64,000 bases of DNA. It comes from Plenodomus lindquistii (lineage: Eukaryota; Ascomycota; Dothideomycetes; Pleosporales; Leptosphaeriaceae). Below, one piece after another: positions 23,568 to 38,200 of this stretch (its first letter is position 1; each line of letters begins with the position of its first letter). The stretch is from contig JANUWI010000015.1 in the NCBI GenBank assembly GCA_025504975.1, positions 682,001 through 746,000 of the forward strand, written 5' to 3'. The position numbers were made by a program, and so were the translations under genes. The notes below the pieces were generated by a model. It was not told where the DNA came from. It saw nothing but the letters and a program-made list of their open reading frames with translations, and did no database searches.

Positions 23568-25030
23568 ATTACATTTAAATATTAATAATAGTATAAAGTT
23601 TAGTATAGTTATAGTAGAGCCTAGCTATTTACTTATACTAGCTACTTGCTTATAAAATACGTTAATAAAATTAAAAGTTTAAGTAAAATATATACTAGTA
23701 ATATATATATTTAACTTAATAAAAATTAAAATTAGTATTAATTAAGTAAACTAGAAAAGGAATATAATATAAATATATTAAACCTATAATATATTCTACT
23801 TCTAAGCTAGCTATACTACTAAGCTAGCTATATTACTAAGCAAGCTACTATTTCTTAGTATTATAAATACTATACTCTATATAATATACTTTAATAACGT
23901 AATATAATATTAATTTAAACTAAAAACTAATTAGAATTTATTTATTTTACTTTTAAAGCTAGCTAATTTTAAAGTTTATAAACTACTACTATAGCCTTTA
24001 AAGTTAATTATTAAAAGCTTTTTAATTAAATTAATAAAACTATTTTATACGCTAAAATTTAATCTAATTACAAGAAATTTAAGTACTAAAAAGTAAATAA
24101 TTAGCTAATATATTTTAAATTTTAATTAATAAAAGTTTTAACTCTAGCTATATAAAATAAAAAATATAGCTAATAAAATACTAAATGTATATAATAAAAT
24201 ACTAATAAATAAATACCAAGCTAAATACTTAATAATATATTTAAATAAACTTAAAATAACTTTTAACTAAATAAAAAACAAATAAAAAATAAATAAAAAA
24301 AATAAAAAATTATTAGCGCGTAGTTTAAATTTATAGATAAAATAAAAGCTAAATATAATATTTAAAATAATAATATTTATAACTTTAATAAAACTAGCTT
24401 TTTAATAGAAATAATTTAATTTATATAAATTATTATAAATTTAAAAAGATATAATTAGCTAGATTTTATTTAACTAGATAATTATAAATTAGTTACTATT
24501 ATTTAAAGTATATATAGTTTAGAAAATATAATTTTATTTTTTTATTATTTATAGAAAACGTATATATATTTCTATATAGTATAAAAAAACAAGTATTTTT
24601 TATAACTAGAATCTATTAGTTTTTAAAAATAGCTAGATAAATAATATGTTTAAACTAATATAGTTAAAATACTTTAATATAAATATAAAAGTATAAAAAA
24701 TAAAAATATACTAGTTACTAATTTAAAATAGTTATAAAATTTATTTTAACTAAAAGTTTAAAAACTATTATATAAAAAGTAAAATTCTAATATTTTATAT
24801 ATATATATATTTTTTTTTTATATATTTTAGCTATCTAATATAGTATATTTTTTATTATTAAAGTATAAATATTTCTAGTATATATAAAATTTAATATACT
24901 AATATATTTTTTATATTACTAAAAAAAGCTTTTTTATAGCTTTTAAAAATATATTTTTTAATATATTTATAGTTAAAAACTATTAAAGTTTTTTTAAAAT
25001 ATTAAAGGTAGTTTTTATTAATATATAGAT
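23568..25030 (+). pseudogene. Fot1/pogo-like DNA transposase remnant, cut by Gypsy-2
   Basis: A plus-strand frame carries the outline of a Tc1/mariner Fot1/pogo transposase after RIP. NFNKTSFLIEII at 24381-24416 looks like the family motif NFDETGF; then comes VTIIQSIYS (compare VTVIESIS), then NLLVFKNSQINN (compare W..LVSENGWTNN). Downstream, IYIYFFFIYFSYLI resembles the PPHSSHLLQPLD motif, and the stretch just before 25030 resembles the C-terminal ENC.GAFR.AGLVP segment. The Gypsy-2 LTR starts at 25031 and ends the match. The first 300 bp contain tandem AGCTAGCTATACTACTA-like units. Family motifs are from memory; the match is by eye through many substitutions and stops. It would encode a cut-and-paste transposase with DDE chemistry and is non-functional. 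Confidence 0.6.
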
Positions 25031-25444
25031 TGTAATAGCTTATAAATATAAAGTGTTTAAAGGCGTCTAAATTAGTTTAAAAGCATATAGAAGTATACGT
25101 AGATTAAAAAGCTAAATAAATTATATTTTTATAAACTTTATATAAAAAAATAAAAAAATTATACTAGTATAGTTTTATTAAAAAAATAAACTATATAGAG
25201 TGTAATTTAGTAGTAGTTCTAGGCTTTTATAGAGTTTTTTTTTCTTTACTATATTAGCACGTAGGTAATAGTAAAGTAGAAATTCTAGTAGAATCTAGGC
25301 TAGGTATAGTATAGAGGTAGTTTAAATAAAAATTAGTATAGTTTTCTATTTTTAATAAGCTTATATAGAGAAAAATAGAGGTAGGTTATAAAAAAACTTC
25401 TATAGCTAAAAGTTATTATTATAATAGAATATAGCTTTATTATA
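25031..25444 (-). repeat. Gypsy-2 3' LTR
   Basis: The reverse complement of the 417 bp gypsy LTR, about 414 bp here. The left edge TGTAATAGC keeps an unmutated TG. It truncates the pogo-like transposase frame. Confidence 0.88.
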
Positions 25445-28400
25445 TTACTTTTTACTTTAAATTAGATAGTTCTATATCTAAGTATTTTTTCTATAACTTC
25501 TATATAGAGTCTATTCTAGAATTATAATTTTATTAAAGTGAATATAACTTTCTATTTACTATTTATTAATAATTATTATAATAACTACTAGATTTAGAAA
25601 TTACTCTAGTAGAATATAATAATTTTTTAAATATTATAATTTTTTTTACTTTTTATATTTTATATTTTTATTATAAATACTCTATTACTACTTATTATTA
25701 CCTCTAATACTAATACTAAATAGCTTTTATAAAAATACTTATTTTTATACTTTTAAGTATATACTTTTTAGTCTATTAGATGTTTTACTTACGCTCTATC
25801 TAGGCCTAGTTCTATAGTAAATTTAACTTTATATATTTATTTAAATTAGTAAGTTTAAAAAAGTATACTTATTATATACTTTTAAATAAAAAATATAAAC
25901 TAGTATATAGCTATTTTTTTCTACTACCTTTAAATTTTTTTTAACTTTTTTAAATTTTTATATATATAGAACTAGAATATAACTAAATTATAGTAGTATT
26001 TTATAATTTTAAAGGTATTACTACGCAGGCTATACTAGCTAATAAAAATAAAATAAAAAAGTTTAAAGCTAAACTAGTAGATATAAAAGCTATAGCTAGC
26101 TTAGCTATAAAAATATTAGCTTCTATAGTATAGATAGTAACTATATAAATTACTAGCTTTAGCGTAACTAATATAATACTAGTAAACTACTATATATAAT
26201 AAAAAAAACGTTAAAGCCTATATAAAAAGGTTTTAGATTTATACTAGAAAATATAGCTTCTCTAGAAAAATATAGTAGTTTTAGCTACTACTTTTTCTAA
26301 AAAAGCTCTAGATTTTTCTAGTAGTAAAAAGAAACGTAGGCCTATTTATAGGCCTAATAAAAAGTTTTTAAAATATAAAAATACTAAAAACTCTAAATTA
26401 AATAAAGTATATAACGCCTTTAATAGTAAAATAAAAATTAAAAACTTATAGTAGTAAATAGATAAATTTTAAAAAACTTCTATACCTATTTATAATAGTT
26501 AGTTTACTAGGCTAAAAGTTTTATTAGTAAAAGCTATATACTAGTTTTATATATTAGCTATAATTTTTATATATTAATAATAAAAAAACTATTAAATTTA
26601 TTAAATATAATTATTTACTAACTATAATATATTTTTTACTTTTTTTTTCTATATTTAAAGCTATCTATATAGTGCCTAGACAGGTTCTAGATAATTAGAA
26701 TACTTCTAGTAGAAGTTTTATAGTTTATAGAAAAAGCCTATAAAATTAGAGGCTAGATACTAGGTTAAATCTAGATTATATTCTATCTAGCTAGCTTTAT
26801 ATTTTAGCTTATTTTAAATAAACTTACTAGTAAAAATTTTTTTAACTTTCTATTTCTCTACGCTTTATATAGAAGTAGCTAGTAGCTTTAAAGCTTTTTA
26901 TTTTAGAAAAAAGTTATTAGAATTTTTATAAAAAATATTAGATATAAACACGTTATATATTTTAAAATTTAAAAAAAATTTAAATCTATAAAAATACCTA
27001 ATCTATTTAAAAACTTTAAAAAAACTTTTCTATAGTTTAAATAACTTTTAGCTAGGTTATATAGTTACTAGATTAATAGTAGAAAAATAAACTTTATCTC
27101 TAATTCTCTAGTTAATAGAATATTAATAGATATTAATAGTAGAATATATTTAGTTTTATATTTTTTCTATATTTTTTTTAGCTTATTTCTAAGTATTATA
27201 TATTTAGATAGCTAGATTATAAACTTTCTAGTAGTTAAGTTTTTTAATAGAATTAGCTATTTTTAAATAGTACTAGTTCTAGCTTTATTAGAGTTTAAAA
27301 CTATATAGAAGCTAGTATAAAGCTATTTCTATTAATATATATAAAAGTATTATCTAGGTTTAGTTTATAAATAGAAAAAGTTTACTTTAGTTATTCTAGT
27401 AGTATATTATAAATAGCTATAGGCGTTAGTTAATATACTTATTTATAATTTTAGTTTAGCTATTAGTTTATTTATAATAAATAGTAGAGAGTTATATTTT
27501 AATATCTATAATCTAGTAGAATTTAGACTAGAATTAAAAAATAAACTAGGCTTTATAGTTAGAGATAATACTTTTAGAAGTATATCTAAACTAATATACC
27601 TATTATATAAATAGTTAAATAAAGCTTTAAACATTTATTATTTTATAGTATAGTATTATAATTATTTATTTAAAAAGTTAATTAATAATTACTAGAATCT
27701 AATTATAGCTGTGTTAGTTTTTAGAGAAAGATTTAAAGTCTATTATAAAATATTATATAGGTTTCTCTAGAATTAGTAAAAAGTAAAAAAACTTTTAGAT
27801 TTAAATCTATTTTAAATAGAATTTTTAGTAGGTAACACAGTTACGCACGTACTATTTATAAATAGCTTCTATTTTTTTCTAGTAGTATTATTATATAAGT
27901 AACTAGTAAATTTTTATAGTACTAGAATAAACTATTAATACTTAATTATATACCTATGTAATAAGTTATATATAGAGTAGTAAGTCTAGAGAAATATAAA
28001 AATAATTACTATAAAAAAAAAGTCTATTATCTATTTAATACTAAAAAAGTAGTAAAAAGCGTTTCTTTTTAAAAAACTATTAGTTCTCTTTTAGTAGAGC
28101 TTCTATTAGCTCTAATGAATCTAGTAATATTATTAAATTTAGTTAAAAAATAATAATAATTATTTATAAAGAGAACTCTAGATATTACTTTACTAGTTTA
28201 GAGTTAATATACCTATATAACCTAGTAGAGTTAAAAAAAACTAAAAAGTAGTTATTTTACTAGACTACTTTAAAATCCTTTATATTTTATTTTTATTAAC
28301 TAAAAATATCTACGCGTTTATTACTTTTACCTAGAGTATATTTAATTTAGAAGTTAAAAAAAAACTATAAACTTAGTCTAGTTAGCTTATTATTAATTTA

Positions 28401-29659
28401 GAACTTTTATACTTATAAAATACTCTAAAAATTAATAATTAGTATATACTTAGACTTAGTATTAAACTAAAATTAGTTTAGCTTTCTATTTTTTAAAAAT
28501 AGTAATAATAGTAAATAGTTTTTTATTATATATTTTCTAATTAAGCTCTACTTTAATAAGTATTTTACTATAGAAAGCTATAAAATACTATTTACTATCT
28601 AGGTATTTTTAAAATATAATTCTAGCTACTACTTTATCTAAAGCATTAGTTTTTAGTTTTATATTATAATTAAAATTAAAATAGTATAGAACTAGAATTG
28701 CTAGAAGCAAGGACTTTAGCTTTTTAAAGCTATTTTAGTAATTTTTAGTCTATATAAATAGAGTTAAAAGACTTTATAGAGCTATTATTAGCTTAGCTAC
28801 TTATAAAAATTTAGAAATAAATTATCTATAAAATTTAGTAAACTCTAGAAAAAATTTAATATTTATTATAGTAGTAGGTTAGACCTAGTTATAAAATACT
28901 TCTATTTTTTTTAATCTACCTCTATTTTTTTATTAGTTAGAATATATTCTAAATACTTAGTTTAAATAATATAGAATTTACTTTTTTTAAATACTATTTA
29001 TAGTCCTATTTTTTATAGTTTTTCTAGAATAAACTTAATATATTATTAGTAGCTCTAAACGTTTTTAGAGTAAATAAAGATATTATCTAAGTAGAGAATA
29101 TAGAAATTATCTAAATAATTTATAAATATATTATTTATATACTTTTAATAGGTAAAGGGGCTATTATAGAAGCTAAATAAAAAGTACTTTATACTTATAT
29201 AATTTATAGTAGGTATAGAAAGTAGTATATTTTTTAAACTCTAAATTTATATAAATTTTATTAAAGGCTGCTTAAATATTAAACTTAGTAAAAGTTTTAG
29301 CTTTATTTAAATAGATTAGTAAATTATTTATTTTTAGAATTAAATACGCGTTTTTTTAGGTATGCTAGTTAAACTTATAGTAGTTAATATAGATATAAAG
29401 TAACTTATTAGGTTTATAAATATAAAGAATAGAGAAAATAAAAAAGCTATAACTAGTTTTTATAAATCTCTTCTATAAGTTTTTCTAGACGTACTTTTTA
29501 ATAGCTTCTAAATTTTTAGTATTTTATTTATATAAAAGGCTAAAGTTATTAAATAGAAGTTTATTTAGAATAATTTTATAGTTATATAGCTAGTATTCTA
29601 GTAGTTTTTTTACTACTAATAAACTAACTACGTTCTAATACTACTAGTAGTAAAAAAAA

Positions 29660-29864
29660 TATAAAGGCACAGGCAATTATAGAAGTATTTATAGATTATA
29701 TAAATTAAACTTCTAGAGTAAAATACTACGTAGAGAGCTAGTTTTCTATATATAAAGTAGAACTATAGTATTTCTACTAACTAAAGCGCGCCTGTTTAAA
29801 TCTAGCGCTAGCAGAGTAGCTCTAGAGCTCTAATAGCTAGAGATTATAGATTTAATCTATAATA
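29660..29864 (-). repeat. LTR-3 3' LTR (205 bp)
   Basis: On the + strand it begins TATAAAGGCACAGGC and ends TTTAATCTATAATA. It is near-identical to 38201-38405, with differences that are C/T and G/A. The polypurine tract adjoins its inner edge. Confidence 0.88.
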
Positions 29865-31619
29865 CTATCCCTTTTTTTAAAAAAAGTAGTTCTAGTTACT
29901 TAATAATATATAAAGATTACTATATTTTATAAAGCTACACGTAGATTTACTATCTAAAGTAAATAACTATATTACTAATAGCTAATAAACTACTAGTTTT
30001 TATATCTCTAATTATTATTCTATAGTAATATTTTATGTGTTTTTCTATTATTTAAGTATTATAGCTTTATTTATTAAAAGCTTAGAGGGCTCTGTTATAT
30101 AGAGGCTTTAAAAGCTTTTAAAAAGGCTTTTAGTAGCTTTATAAAGTACGCTATAAATAGTAGTAAGTATATTAAATAGAAAAAGTAATTTATATTATAT
30201 AACTACTAGGTAATATATCTAGTAATTCTTTTAGCTACTACTATAGTAGTTATTAAATAGGGATTCTATTATATCTCTAGTTATTATACTATAATAAAGT
30301 CCTCTCTAGTTTTTACTATATAGGTTTAAGTTAAAAAACTACTTTATAATATACTATACTATATTACTTAGTAGTAGCATCTTTTTTACTACGTAATTAA
30401 TATATTATAGTAAAGTATAATAAAAGTACTTACTAAGTAACTTCTCTAGTTTATTATAAAGTTAGAGATTATAGCTATAATTATTATAAGTAGTCTCTAT
30501 TTACTAATAAGTATTATAAACTTTTTATATAGTTTAGGCTTAGTAGAGTAGGTAGTATAGTATTTATAGATAAATTTAGTAAAATTTAAAAAGTTAGTGT
30601 AAAGTTTCTAAAATAGATTATTAAATCTATTAGAATAGTTAGTCTAGCGTACTTAGTATTATAGTAGGCTTTTAAATTAGTTATATAGATTATATAACTT
30701 ACTATTAACATAGCTATTAATAATAGCTTTAATAAAGTAGTTAGTATTATTATTAATATTAGAGTTAGTAGTTTATACTTAGCCTTTATTATCTATTATC
30801 TAGCTAGAAAGTTTGTTTATAGTAACGTAGTAAAATAGCTATAGATAAAAAATATTATATATTTTCTAGAACTTTTTTAGTAGAGCTACTTTATAAGCTA
30901 TATTATTAATAACGCAGGTAATCTAGTATAGTTTTTAATTTTTAAAATCTAGTAATTAATTAGATTATGTTATATAAATATTTTAGATATCTAGTATAAT
31001 ATAATTACTAATACGTAACTTTTTTATAGGTATATAGACTATATTAGTCTATTTTACTTATTTAGTTTAAACCTATTAAAGGCTAAATTATAGTTTATAA
31101 TAGAGTTAGTTAAATTTATTAGTAAACTAGTTAGTTTATAGGTAGTCTACACGTATAAATACTAGTAATAGCTTGTTTTTTTTAGATATAGTTATAGGTT
31201 TAAAGCTAGAGCGTAGTAAGTAACCTTTTATAGCTTTAAAAGCTAATACACTAGTACTTACGCTAGTAGCAGCGTTTACTTTAAACTTTACTATTAGAAA
31301 AAATAGAGCTTAGTTATTTTATTTATAATTAATATAAGCTTAGAGGTATTATTTAAAAAAAATATTTACATTTTCTATCTAGCTATTAGACTCTAGGTAA
31401 AACGTAGTAGATAACTTTAGTTTAGTTTCTAGTTATTAATATAGATGTGTCTAAAAGTATAAAATAAATTAAGTTTTTTAATTACTAATAATAGTTTCTA
31501 GATACTTTTTTTTATACTATATATATTTAATAAATACGCGTATAAATGTATTAACTTATAAATCTATAATAGGTATAAACTTCTTTTTTTTACTAAGCTA
31601 GTTTATAATAATAAGAATA

Positions 31620-32357
31620 CGTTAGGAAATTCTATTATGTAGTGAATTGAGTGAGTAGATAGAAAGTAACGTAAATGGCTAGTAATTAACGTAAATTACT
31701 AATTTACTACTTTTACCCTACGAGGCCTTTTTTCACGTAGTTTACTAGTAATTTACTAGTAAATAACGTGAGTAACGTGAATTACTTTAAGTACTATTTT
31801 TACTTAATTTACCTCGTTTACCTCGCTTACCTCCTAGACCCCTGCTAGTTTAAAATAAAAAAGAACTTTACTTTTTTAAACTCTTTTAAGTTATATAACA
31901 ACGTACGCAATTAATATAATAATATAATAGAAATTTCTAAATACTAAAATATTACTTTTATAGGCTTAGCGCGAAAAAAAAATATAGTTTTATTATCTAT
32001 TTAAACTATTAGCAGCCCCTGTAAATTATTTTTAAGCGAGGAACATTAAAACCTTTTAGTAAATAATTAATAACTATAGAACGGCTAGGCCTAAAATAGT
32101 AATTTTTTAACTAGTTTATAGCTAAACATTTATTCTATATTATTAGAATTTCAATTGCCTAATTAGGACTAGTTTTGATTTTTCATGGTGTTTGACGTTC
32201 GTGGGGTCAATGGGGTGAGCGAGGTAAATAAGGTAAATCAAGCCATTCACGTTAGCCACACTACTCAAGTCTTTTCCTAGTTATTTACTAGTAATTCAAC
32301 TCATTTACAATGCGCTTGGTAAATGACCAGAATGCTACAAAAAGTTTTTTCCTGACG
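31620..32357. mobile_element. 738 bp MITE-like element with TA duplication, mostly spared by RIP
   Basis: The termini are inverted: left CGTTAGGAAA (one C-to-T from CGTCAGGAAA) and right TTTCCTGACG, flanked by TA on both sides (31618-31619, 32358-32359). Subterminal parts are also inverted: TTACCTCGTTTACCTCGCTTACC on the left matches GGTGAGCGAGGTAAATAAGGTAAA on the right, and ACTAGTAAATAACGTGAG matches its counterpart. No coding frame is seen. The arms keep many CA and TG words, unlike all surrounding DNA, so it either arrived after RIP or escaped it. TA duplications suggest mobilisation by a Tc1/mariner or pogo-type transposase (inference). An ACGT duplication with shorter ends is an alternative reading. 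Confidence 0.75.
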
Positions 32358-35300
32358 TATTAGTATACGTATAACTATTATCTATATAAAAAAATAGATA
32401 GGTAATATAGTCTATAGATATATTAGTTTAATATTAATTAGGTATAGAGAGTAGATATAAAAGACCTTATTTACCTTTATAAAATACTTTAGTCTTTTTA
32501 TAAATTAGATAGCCTTAAATATATTTAGTAATATTAGTAGTTATACGTAGCTAGTAGTACTATTAGCTAACTTTAGTATATATTTTATATTTGCCTCTAT
32601 AGCTAGTGTATATTCTATAATAGGCTTTTTTAATAACTACTATTTTTAAATTATTATAATTAGAAATATAGATCTTTTTATAAATATAAAAAATACTATT
32701 ATCTAGCTAATAGTTATTTAACTCTACTTATAGCTGCTATTTTCTATGTATTAAATTATAAAGGATGCGCTACTTACAATCTACTTTAGCTTTTATAATA
32801 TTTTATAATATAGAGTTAAAGCTACTACTTTAGTAGATATAGTTTATAAAGTTTTTTTTTAGAAAAGTTTTATTAGCTACTATAGTTATTATTATAGCTA
32901 AGCTTTTTTTTTTACTAAGTATATATATTATTTGCGTAACGCTAATAGAGTTATATTATAGCTAGTAAAAGTAATATATAGTAAAGTAAAAAGCTTAATA
33001 ACTACTACTATTATATTTAAATAATAGAGTTTTAACTTATACTTTAGAGTTAACTTAATTAGATTTAATAATAACTTAAAATTAATAGTAGTAACGCTTA
33101 TTATTAGCGTAATTAGAGAGATTTTCTAGTTACTAAATAAGTATATTAGGCTTAGTACTTTATTTACTAAAATAGTACTTAATTTAAAAGTTAAACTTAG
33201 TAAAAAACTCTACCTAGCATGCTTAATAATAATTAAGCTATTTAGTTATTATAAAGGTTTATAAGGCTTAATAATTAGATAGTACTTATATAGAGTTTTT
33301 AAAGCTAAATAGTTTAAACCTCTACTTTTTAAAAGTATAAACTATTATAAAGAGTTTTTTATTATAGATTTTATAGTTCTACTTAGCAGGTGTTATTTTA
33401 TATAATAAAAAAGTAATAGAATATAAAATGCTATTAACTATTTATAAAAGAATAGTAGCTATAATAAAGTCTAAAGCGTTTATTTTAAAATATATATTTA
33501 AATTAGAGTTAAAGTAGACTAGTATACCTACTTCTCTAAATACTATTTTAAACTAGTAAAAAGCTATAGTAGTAAAGCTATTATTATTAAAAGAAAATAC
33601 TTTTTACCTACTAATTTTAGTTAACTCTATAAGTAGTTTTGCAATATAGAAAAAGCCTTTTATAAAACATTAGTAGAAGTTATAGAATTCTAGAAAGAAT
33701 TATATATTTTTTATAGTACGTAGAAATTACTATTCTAGTACTATTTTTACTTTAGTAGAGTCTATTTTAATACTATTAGTAGTAAAAATAAGTTCTAAAT
33801 ACTTAATATATTTAGTTTTAAATTAATACTTTATAGAGTCTAGAAATAGTCCTATTTTTTAAAGCTTTAATAGAACTATAGATATATAATCTTAGTACTT
33901 TACTTTATTATTACTATAGATTAGAACGTTATCTAGATACGTAGTATAGATAACGTTAAAATAGTTTTATAGTATTTTATTAATAAATATTTAGAAGGTA
34001 CTAGATACGTTATATAATTTAAATAGTATAACTAGATATTTATATAGTTTATACTAGATTAAAAACGTAGTTTTTTTTTTATTACTTTTTTTTATATAGA
34101 CTTTATTAAAAGTAATAACTATATCTATAAGTGTTATAATTCTAACTTTAGCTATATAGGCTAATATTTCTTTAATAATAGATAGTAAATTATAGTTTTT
34201 TTTAGTAATATTATTAAAAGCGTAGTAGTTTATATAAATCTATAGTCTACTACCTAGCTTTTTAATAATAAGTACTAGTAATATAAATAGTAAGGTACTA
34301 GGTTATATAAGTTTCTTCTAGAGTATATTATTAATATAAACTTTTACTACTTTACTTTTTTATTAGGTAAGCCTATAAACGTGCAGTTAGAGAGCTATTT
34401 TATTAGTAATATTAATTGTATAGTTAACTCTAGAGCGTTAAAAAGGTAGCTAGTATAATAAATATAGATTAAAAAAGTTAGAAAAACGTTTAAATACCTA
34501 AAATAGTACTAATTTTACTATTTTTTTTTTAGTTATAGGCGGCCTCGCTATTTTATCTATATATTTACTAAAGTTCTTATATAAAATAGTAGTAAGTAAA
34601 GTAGACTTTTCGCGTAGAACTTTATTACTAGTATTTTTATTAGAAGGTTAATCTAGTTAATTCTAATAATAGAGCTCTATTTAAATAATTTACTCTAGTT
34701 ATTATATTACTAACATTTATACTATATATACTAAAATTATAAATAGGTTTTCTACTAGAGTTTATATACGCGTTTTACTATTAACTATTCTATTATTATA
34801 TACTATTTCTAGTAGACTGTTTTTAAAGCAGTTAAGCTTATAGTAAATAGAGAAGAATTCTATTACTTACTTTTTACTAAATTATATATTAGAATAGTAT
34901 TTATTAAACTATATTATATCTAGAATAATATTATATTTATTAAAGTTAGTAATATAGTATAGAATAGTAGAAGTATAAAAGCTATAATAAATATAAATAT
35001 TAGTTACTTTTTTAAAAGTGTTTACTAAGTTTTTATTTACTAGTTTTAGTTTAATAGGCTATTTAGTTTTAATGCTTTTTATATAATATTTTTTTATCTA
35101 AGCTTTATTTATAAACGCAGTATTTACTTCTATATTTTCTAGTATAATCTTTTTTACTTATTTTCTAGGTGTAATTTTAACGTAGCTAGAAAACTCTAGT
35201 TATTTAGTTATAACTAGAGCTTTTAGGTTAACACTTATAGTAAAAATATAATATATAGAGACTAGTAATAGAATTATAGTAGTAGCGTAAAAGTTTATAG

Positions 35301-38200
35301 CTACAGCTTTAAATTAAATATACTACTTAGTTTATTACTTTATTTATTTTCTTTTATTACGCTAGAGGAGCTTCTAAATGCAATTTAGTTTAGAAGTATC
35401 TAAAAATCTAAGTTAATAGAGTAGCTGTTTTTATTATACAACTAGTTATCTATAGTAATAAATGTATTTTTATTCTCTATTTTTTTATTTAAAATAATAG
35501 GTTCTTTTTTTTAACTAGAGATTAAAGTGTTATTGTACTAAAATAAAAGATTTTATTAAATAGTATTTATAGGTTATTTTTATAAAGTACTCTAGCTTTT
35601 TAATAATAGCTAGGCTTACTATACTTATAATATACATTATACTTATAGATTTTTTTTTACTTTTATTATATATAACTTTTAGTAGCTTAGTACTTAATAT
35701 ATTATAATTAATTATTATAAAATAGCGTTATAGTTATTAAAGTAATTGTTCTAGTTAAGCCTATACTTTTTTCTATAGGTAGTTTAACTTTAGGTTACCT
35801 AAAAACAATTTTATTATAGATTTAGTCTAGGTATTAAACTTATATTAGAAACTAAGCTAGTAATTTACTAGGTTATAAACTATTTAATATTATTTATATA
35901 AGGTATTATTATATAAAGCGCTAGGTATATATAACTATAGTTTAATTACTATAATTAATAATAGTAACTATAGCTATAAATTAAGCTTTCTAAATAGAGT
36001 ATAATTTACTAGGTTTCTATTACAAGCTACTATTAACTAGCTTAGCTTTAGTTTTAGTAATCTTCTAATAAATATTATATCTATAGAAAAGGTGTAATAC
36101 ATCTAACAGCTTTATATATATATTAAAATAGATATATTTAACTAGTATCTATACTTTACCTAATATAAAGTTCTCTAGATATTCTAGGTAATATTCTTCT
36201 CTAAAAGTTTTATACTTATTTATTATAGTTTTACACTATTTTTTAAAGTTATTATTCTTTTTACCTAAAAAAGTTTTAATATCTAGTATATAGAGAGCTT
36301 AGCTATATATAGATAACGTAGCTGTATATACACTATAAAGTAAATAAAATAAATTAAATAGTAATTTACTAAAAAAAAAAAAAATATAAACTATATAGTA
36401 TTTAAAAAAGAAATATAGTATCTATAAACTTTACGTTTAGTTATTATAGTATTAGAATAGGTAAAACTATATTATAATTAAGTATACTAAATAGGTAAAA
36501 GCTCTAAATAAATTATTAATAAATATCTCTAACTTTTTATTATAGATTTATAATAGTTTAAGTTTAAGCCTTTACTTTTTTATAGACTTTAGTGCGATCT
36601 TTAAGTACGTTATAGTATTTTTATTTAAGCTAATTAGTATTATTTTTTAGGTACTTATACTTATTCTATAGTACTTTATATTACTTAGTATATTTATAGA
36701 GTTATTTATAAAGTGTATAGTTTTTTTATAAAAATACTATATAATTATCTAGGTTAGTAGAAACTTTCTACTATTTAAAAAAAGTATTCTACCTTAGCTA
36801 AATTTATTAGAGTTTACTAACTTTTACTATATAGTTAGAGTAGAGTATTAAATCTCTCTCTATAGCTTAGTATACTACTTTATTATTAGTAATAGTAGCT
36901 TTAGTAAAAAGTATAAAGTTATATAAAGTAATTATTACTTAGCTAGTTATATTAAACTATAGGCTAGAGTATTTATATACTTAGTTAGTATAGTTTACTT
37001 TATTAAAAATAGATTTATATACCTTCTACTTTTTAACTTTTTTATTATTATTATTCTTTTTAATAATAACGCGACTAACTTATAAAACTAGAGAGTTTTT
37101 AAAGTTATAATAATCTATATACTTACTATTATAAATAACTTTATAAGCTATAGCGTTTTTTTTATTAAAGATTTCTAGTTAAACTCTATTTAAATTATAG
37201 TTAAAGTAGAACTTCTAAACACGCTCTATTTATTTATTACGTATAGTAATAGGTACGCTAGCGTTATTATTATTTCTATATAAACTAACTTTTTAATCTA
37301 TAAATAATTTATAGAAGTTACTGTTTTAATACTTACTTTTAGTTATAAATTTAGCTTAAAGCTTATTATCTAAAAATACTTAGTATACTAGTTAGAGCTT
37401 AGCATTTTAATATTACTAATAATAGTATATAAGTTTTGTATATTTATATTTACTATAAAAAAAAAGCCTAGTTCTAGTTTACTAAACGTGCTAGTACTAC
37501 GTCTAAAACCTATAAATATAAATGTATAGCATTTTAAAGTACTCTAGCCTAGGCAGTTTATATCTAATAGTTAAAGTAGTACTATACTACTAGTATAATA
37601 GACTAATAAATAGAGTAGTTTATAATTACTATAGAATATTATATTTTAAGAATAGCTTTAATAAACTATATAGTTAAAGTATATAATTTATTATAATTAG
37701 TAATAAAAATAGTTACGTGTATACGTAACTTTTATATTTAATTATAGTTTTTTATACTAATTTATAGCTAGTTTACTTTTACTATATTACGCGACTATAT
37801 CTACTACCTTGTTTAAAATAGCTTTAGTTTTCTATTAGTATTCTAGTAACTATTATTACTCTAGGCTTAATTTATACCTTTTATATTTTTAGCTAATATA
37901 AATAACTAGGCTATACTAAACTTCTAGCTAAATATTTATTACTATTTCTATTTTACCTATACGTACTAACTTTATATAGTAACTTATTTATAAACGCCTA
38001 GGTTTTACTTTATAGTTATAATAATAAAGCTCTATTACTCTAGTAACTCTATATAGATAGTTATAGTAGTATTAGCATAGTACTTTAAAAGTATAGTTTA
38101 GTTTAAGTAATTACTTTATATAACTAATATATTTACTAAATATAGTTTCTAGTAATAGGCTAATATAAAATATTCTAGGTATTAAATTAATATAGTATAG
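32358..38200 (-). pseudogene. LTR-3 gag to reverse-transcriptase remnant
   Basis: The internal region of LTR-3 upstream of and including reverse transcriptase, on the minus strand. Only YLDNVLIYS (starting at 33939, minus) is diagnostic; gag should lie toward 38,200 and RNase H/integrase toward 30,000. Stops saturate all frames. The 29,865-31,619 part continues the same remnant beyond the MITE. Confidence 0.65.
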
